This document shows, one piece after another, positions 13,812-16,378 of a stretch of DNA of 16,378 bases. The position numbers were made by a program, and so were the translations under genes. The notes below the pieces were generated by a model. The model was not told the DNA's origin. It was given only the letters and a program-made list of their open reading frames with translations, and did no database searches. The DNA comes from CAZMCT01 sp964564785 (GTDB lineage Bacteria; Planctomycetota; Phycisphaerae; UBA1845; Fen-1342), in contig CAZMCT010000092.1 of assembly GCA_964564785.1 (NCBI GenBank), positions 1-16,378 of the forward strand, in the 5' to 3' direction. How positions within the stretch are numbered: position 1 is the first letter of the stretch; every line of letters begins with the position of its first letter.

Positions 13812-13840
13812 TTGCCCGCCGAAAGACGCCTGCATATAAC
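13812..13840 (+). promoter_or_regulatory. Sigma70-like promoter of the M32 carboxypeptidase gene
   Basis: TTGCCC at 13812-13817 (4 of 6) and TATAAC at 13835-13840 (5 of 6) are separated by 17 bp. The leader to the GTG at 13867 would be about 20 nt and contains the GGAGG ribosome binding site at 13856-13860. Confidence 0.5.
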
Positions 13841-13866
13841 GGCCGCGACCAAGCCGGAGGCCGACT

Positions 13867-15363
13867 GTGCCGAGCGAGACCTACCAGCGCTTCATCCAGC
13901 GCGTGCGCGAGTTCCACGTGGGGATGTCCATCGAGTGGCTGCTCGATTGGGACCAGGAGGTGTGCATGCCGCGGCGTGGGGCCGCGACCCGCGCTGCGCA
14001 GGTGGCGCTGATCGCCCGCCTGACGCATGAGCGACTGCTCGAGCCCGAGTTCGGCCGCCTGCTTGCCGCGGTCGAGGCCGAGGGCGATGACGATCCGGTC
14101 GTGGCGACCAACGTCCGCGAGACGCGGCGCATCTATGACCGGCGGGTGAAGCTTCCGCCCGCGCTGGTCGAGGAGATTGCCCGCGCCACGACGCTCGCGA
14201 AGGCGGCGTGGGTCCAGGCCCGCGCCGCCTCGAACTTCGAGATCTTCGCCCCGCACCTGGAAAAGCTGCTCGACCTCAAGCGCCAGGTGGCCGAGCACGT
14301 CGGCTACGAGCGCGAGTTGTACGATGCGCTGCTGGACGAGTATGAGCCGGGCGCCCGCGTGGCCGAGCTTGTGCCTCTCTTCGACCGTCTGCGCTCCGAG
14401 CTCGTGCCGCTCGTCCGTGCGATTGGCGAGTCGCCGCAGCAGCCCGACCTGACCGTGCTCCAGCGCGACTGCCCGGTCGCGGCCCAGGCCGCGTTCGGCC
14501 GCCGCGTGGCCGAGGCGATGGGGTTCGACTTCGAGGCGGGTCGGCTCGACGTCAGCGCTCACCCGTTCTGCAACGGCTTCTCCCCCCTCGACGTGCGGAT
14601 CACCACCCGCTACGACGCCCGTTACTTGCCGATGTCGCTGTTCGGCATCATGCACGAAGCCGGCCACGCGCTCTACGAGCAGGGGTTGCCGACCGACCAT
14701 GCCCACACACCCGCGGGTCTGAACGTCTCGCTCGGCGTGCACGAATCGCAGTCGCGGCTATGGGAGAACCTGGTCGGCCGCAGCCGGCCGTTCTGGGCCT
14801 GCTGGTTCGGGCCGCTCCAGGCCGAGTTCCCGGCGCTGGCCGACGTCTCGGTGGACGCCTGGTATTTTGCGATCAACGCCGTGCGGCCGTCGCTGATCCG
14901 CGTCGAGGCCGACGAGGTGACGTACAACCTGCATATCATGCTGCGGCTGGACCTCGAGCGGCGGCTGTTGGACGGCAAGCTGCGCGTGCGGGACGTGCCC
15001 GAGGCGTGGAACGAGGAGCTGCGCGGCTTGCTGGGGATCGTGCCGCCCGACGACGCCCGGGGCTGCCTACAGGACATTCACTGGAGCCTGGGGATTTTCG
15101 GCTATTTCCCGACCTACACGCTGGGTAACGTGTACGCGGCGCAGTTCTTCGACGCGGCCGCCGAGGTCCTGCCCGAGCTGGACCTACAGATCGCGCGCGG
15201 CGAGCTGCGTGTGCTCCGCGAGTGGCTGCGCGAGAACATCCACGCCCACGGCCAGCGCTACCGCGCGTCCGAACTGGTGCAACTCGTGACGGGTTCGCCG
15301 CCTGCGCCTGAGCCGTTCCTGGCCTATTTGCGGCGGAAGTACAAGCCGCTGTACGGCGTGTGA
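13867..15363 (+). CDS. M32 family metallocarboxypeptidase (carboxypeptidase Taq)
   Basis: This 498-residue enzyme has the full signature of peptidase family M32, zinc-dependent carboxypeptidases that remove C-terminal residues from peptides in the cytoplasm. The motifs appear in order: HPFCNGFSP (232-240), DVRITTRYD (242-250), the zinc-binding HEAGH at 263-267, HESQSRLWEN at 292-301 (with the third zinc ligand Glu), and IRVEADEVTYNLHIMLR (344-360). The length is normal for the family (about 500). No signal peptide is present. The start is GTG at 13867 with GGAGG 6 bp upstream. It stands alone behind its own promoter and converges with the PQQ-like gene 76 bp later. Confidence 0.95.
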   Translation: MPSETYQRFIQRVREFHVGMSIEWLLDWDQEVCMPRRGAATRAAQVALIARLTHERLLEPEFGRLLAAVEAEGDDDPVVATNVRETRRIYDRRVKLPPALVEEIARATTLAKAAWVQARAASNFEIFAPHLEKLLDLKRQVAEHVGYERELYDALLDEYEPGARVAELVPLFDRLRSELVPLVRAIGESPQQPDLTVLQRDCPVAAQAAFGRRVAEAMGFDFEAGRLDVSAHPFCNGFSPLDVRITTRYDARYLPMSLFGIMHEAGHALYEQGLPTDHAHTPAGLNVSLGVHESQSRLWENLVGRSRPFWACWFGPLQAEFPALADVSVDAWYFAINAVRPSLIRVEADEVTYNLHIMLRLDLERRLLDGKLRVRDVPEAWNEELRGLLGIVPPDDARGCLQDIHWSLGIFGYFPTYTLGNVYAAQFFDAAAEVLPELDLQIARGELRVLREWLRENIHAHGQRYRASELVQLVTGSPPAPEPFLAYLRRKYKPLYGV

Positions 15364-15433
15364 CCGAGCCGGGAACAAGTGGGAGGGGTCACCCGCTGAC
15401 CACGGGCACGGCGGCCGCGAGATGGTCTGCATC

Positions 15434-15450
15434 GCGGGCCTACGGCCCGC
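15434..15450 (-). terminator. Hairpin over the stop codon of the PQQ-like gene
   Basis: GCGGGCC-TAC-GGCCCGC is a perfect 7-bp stem with a 3-base loop, overlapping the stop at 15440-15442 of the minus-strand gene. It lies in the short gap between two convergent genes and could serve both. No T-run follows on either strand, so classical intrinsic termination is uncertain. Confidence 0.4.
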
Positions 15451-16378
15451 CGAGGCAGTACACCACGCCGCTCTCCGTCCCGATCACCAGGCAGCCCGCG
15501 GCCACCGCCGGCGAGGCCGAGATCGGCCCGCCCGCCTCGAAGCGCCACATTTCCCGGCCGGTCTCGACATCGACCGCGTACAGATTCCCGTCGGCCGAGC
15601 CGACGAACACCCAGCCCGCTTCGTCGCCGCCCGCGGCATGGCCGGGCACCCGGGGGACCACGACCGGCGATGATTCCACCCGGCCGCGCGTCGCGAACTG
15701 CCATTGCTGGCGGCCGCTGGCCGCCGCCAGGCAGCGCAGGCGCTTGTCGTGGCCGCCGATGAGCACGCGCGGACCCGCGACGGCAGCCGAGGAGAGAAAC
15801 GGAAACGCCCGCTCGGTATCCTCGAACACCCACGCCACCCGGCCGGCGCGCCAGTCCACGGCGACGACCTTCTCGCTGTAGGTGCCGATGAACGCGAGCT
15901 CGCCTCGCACCGCGGCGGCCGAGCCGCTGACGCCCGGCAGCGCGATCGTCCGCACCCCGATCCCGTCGGCCAGGCCGATCACATGCAGGTTCGCGTCGCA
16001 GCCGGCCACGAGCACCTGCTCACCGACGATCGTGGGCGTCGCATGCACGCGCTCGTGCACGTCGTAGCGCCACAGCCGCCGGCCGTCGGCAGCCTGCACA
16101 CAGTAGACTCCGCCGTCGTACGAACCGAACACGACGCACGCACCCAGCGGCACCCGCGCGGCGCCCACAGCGGGCTGAGGGGCGGTCGATGTGGCGGGCT
16201 GCGCGTCGGGCACGCCTGCCGGGCGGGTCGCAGCCGCCCGCGTCGGCGGCGGTGCGAAATTCGGCGACGACACGATCCGCCCGTCGGTCTTGAACGTCCA
16301 GCGAACCGCGCCGGTCTCGGCGTCGAGCGCGTGCAGCATCCCGCTGTCGTCGCCGACCACGACCAGGGCGGCGGCCGG
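15440..16378 (-). CDS. PQQ-like beta-propeller repeat protein, 5' end outside window
   Basis: The gene enters from the right edge and its start is not in the window; the frame is open to the last base. About 310 residues are visible. They form six to seven blades of the PQQ / quinoprotein-like type, each ending in a pattern like L-ALDAETG-W-F. Examples are MLHALDAETGAVRWTF, GVYCVQAADGRRLWRY, KVVAVDWRAGRVAWVF, RLRCLAAASGRQQWQF and NLYAVDVETGREMWRF. The third blade lacks the Trp (LHVIGLADGIGVRTI). Between the first and second visible blades lies a Pro/Ala/Thr-rich insert of about 35 residues. No PQQ-dehydrogenase catalytic motif is seen, so it is more likely a BamB-like or scaffold propeller than an enzyme, but the missing N-terminus could change that. 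Confidence 0.85.
   Translation of the reverse strand, partial: PAAALVVVGDDSGMLHALDAETGAVRWTFKTDGRIVSSPNFAPPPTRAAATRPAGVPDAQPATSTAPQPAVGAARVPLGACVVFGSYDGGVYCVQAADGRRLWRYDVHERVHATPTIVGEQVLVAGCDANLHVIGLADGIGVRTIALPGVSGSAAAVRGELAFIGTYSEKVVAVDWRAGRVAWVFEDTERAFPFLSSAAVAGPRVLIGGHDKRLRCLAAASGRQQWQFATRGRVESSPVVVPRVPGHAAGGDEAGWVFVGSADGNLYAVDVETGREMWRFEAGGPISASPAVAAGCLVIGTESGVVYCLGGP

Noticed and set aside
13204..14742. Long minus-strand open frame (512 codons) across the GGDEF and M32 genes
   Set aside because: It covers parts of two well-supported plus-strand genes and the repeat between them, and has no domain pattern of its own.
15387..15401. GGTCA-cccgc-TGACC inverted repeat after the M32 gene
   Set aside because: Five-base arms are expected by chance at this GC content, and there is no T-run to make a terminator.

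Overview
The window is GC-rich DNA with dense, mostly single-exon bacterial genes. It most likely comes from a planctomycete of the Phycisphaerae type. This is inferred from several features: secreted HEAT-repeat and Sm/SH3-like proteins, a PQQ-like propeller protein, a Pro/Ala/Thr-rich insertion inside a ChaN-like lipoprotein, and a decayed C-terminal dockerin-like tail ending in a DDIN-FVALL-GG signature. No single marker fixes the lineage.

Left part (1-3906): a multi-pass membrane protein of unknown role, a tryptophanase-type PLP lyase (1518-2870), and a secreted TlpA-like thioredoxin with a C-terminal TPR-like region (2995-3906), all on the plus strand. The thioredoxin gene overlaps the 3' end of the convergent comF gene by 23 bp.

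Middle part (3884-10893): comF and xseB lie on the minus strand. A divergent intergenic region with promoters on both sides leads to a plus-strand membrane-anchored coiled-coil protein (5450-6859), whose C-terminal half looks like a FlgT_C-like barrel followed by a BRCT-like fold. Then come three minus-strand genes: a ChaN-like lipoprotein, and a translationally coupled pair (a HEAT-repeat protein followed by a secreted protein of unknown function).

Right part (10894-16378): a 727-bp stretch without an intact gene holds one copy of a palindromic repeat and the remains of a dockerin-like gene. Next are a two-gene signalling unit (a stand-alone degenerate receiver, then a degenerate receiver-GAF-like-GGDEF diguanylate cyclase), an M32 carboxypeptidase, and the 3' portion of a convergent PQQ-like beta-propeller gene that runs off the window.

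The most notable structure is a family of about 104-bp imperfect palindromes with three copies (4838-4941, 10960-11063, 13573-13677). The copies align almost without gaps, at about 71% identity in the two pairs I counted. Two of them supply the TAG stop codon of the adjacent gene (xseB and the GGDEF gene). Sigma70-like promoters with near-consensus hexamers and 17-18 bp spacing precede several genes; one of them moves the start of the receiver-like gene to a GTG at 11621. I saw no tRNA, rRNA, CRISPR array, transposase, prophage, defence island or biosynthetic cluster.
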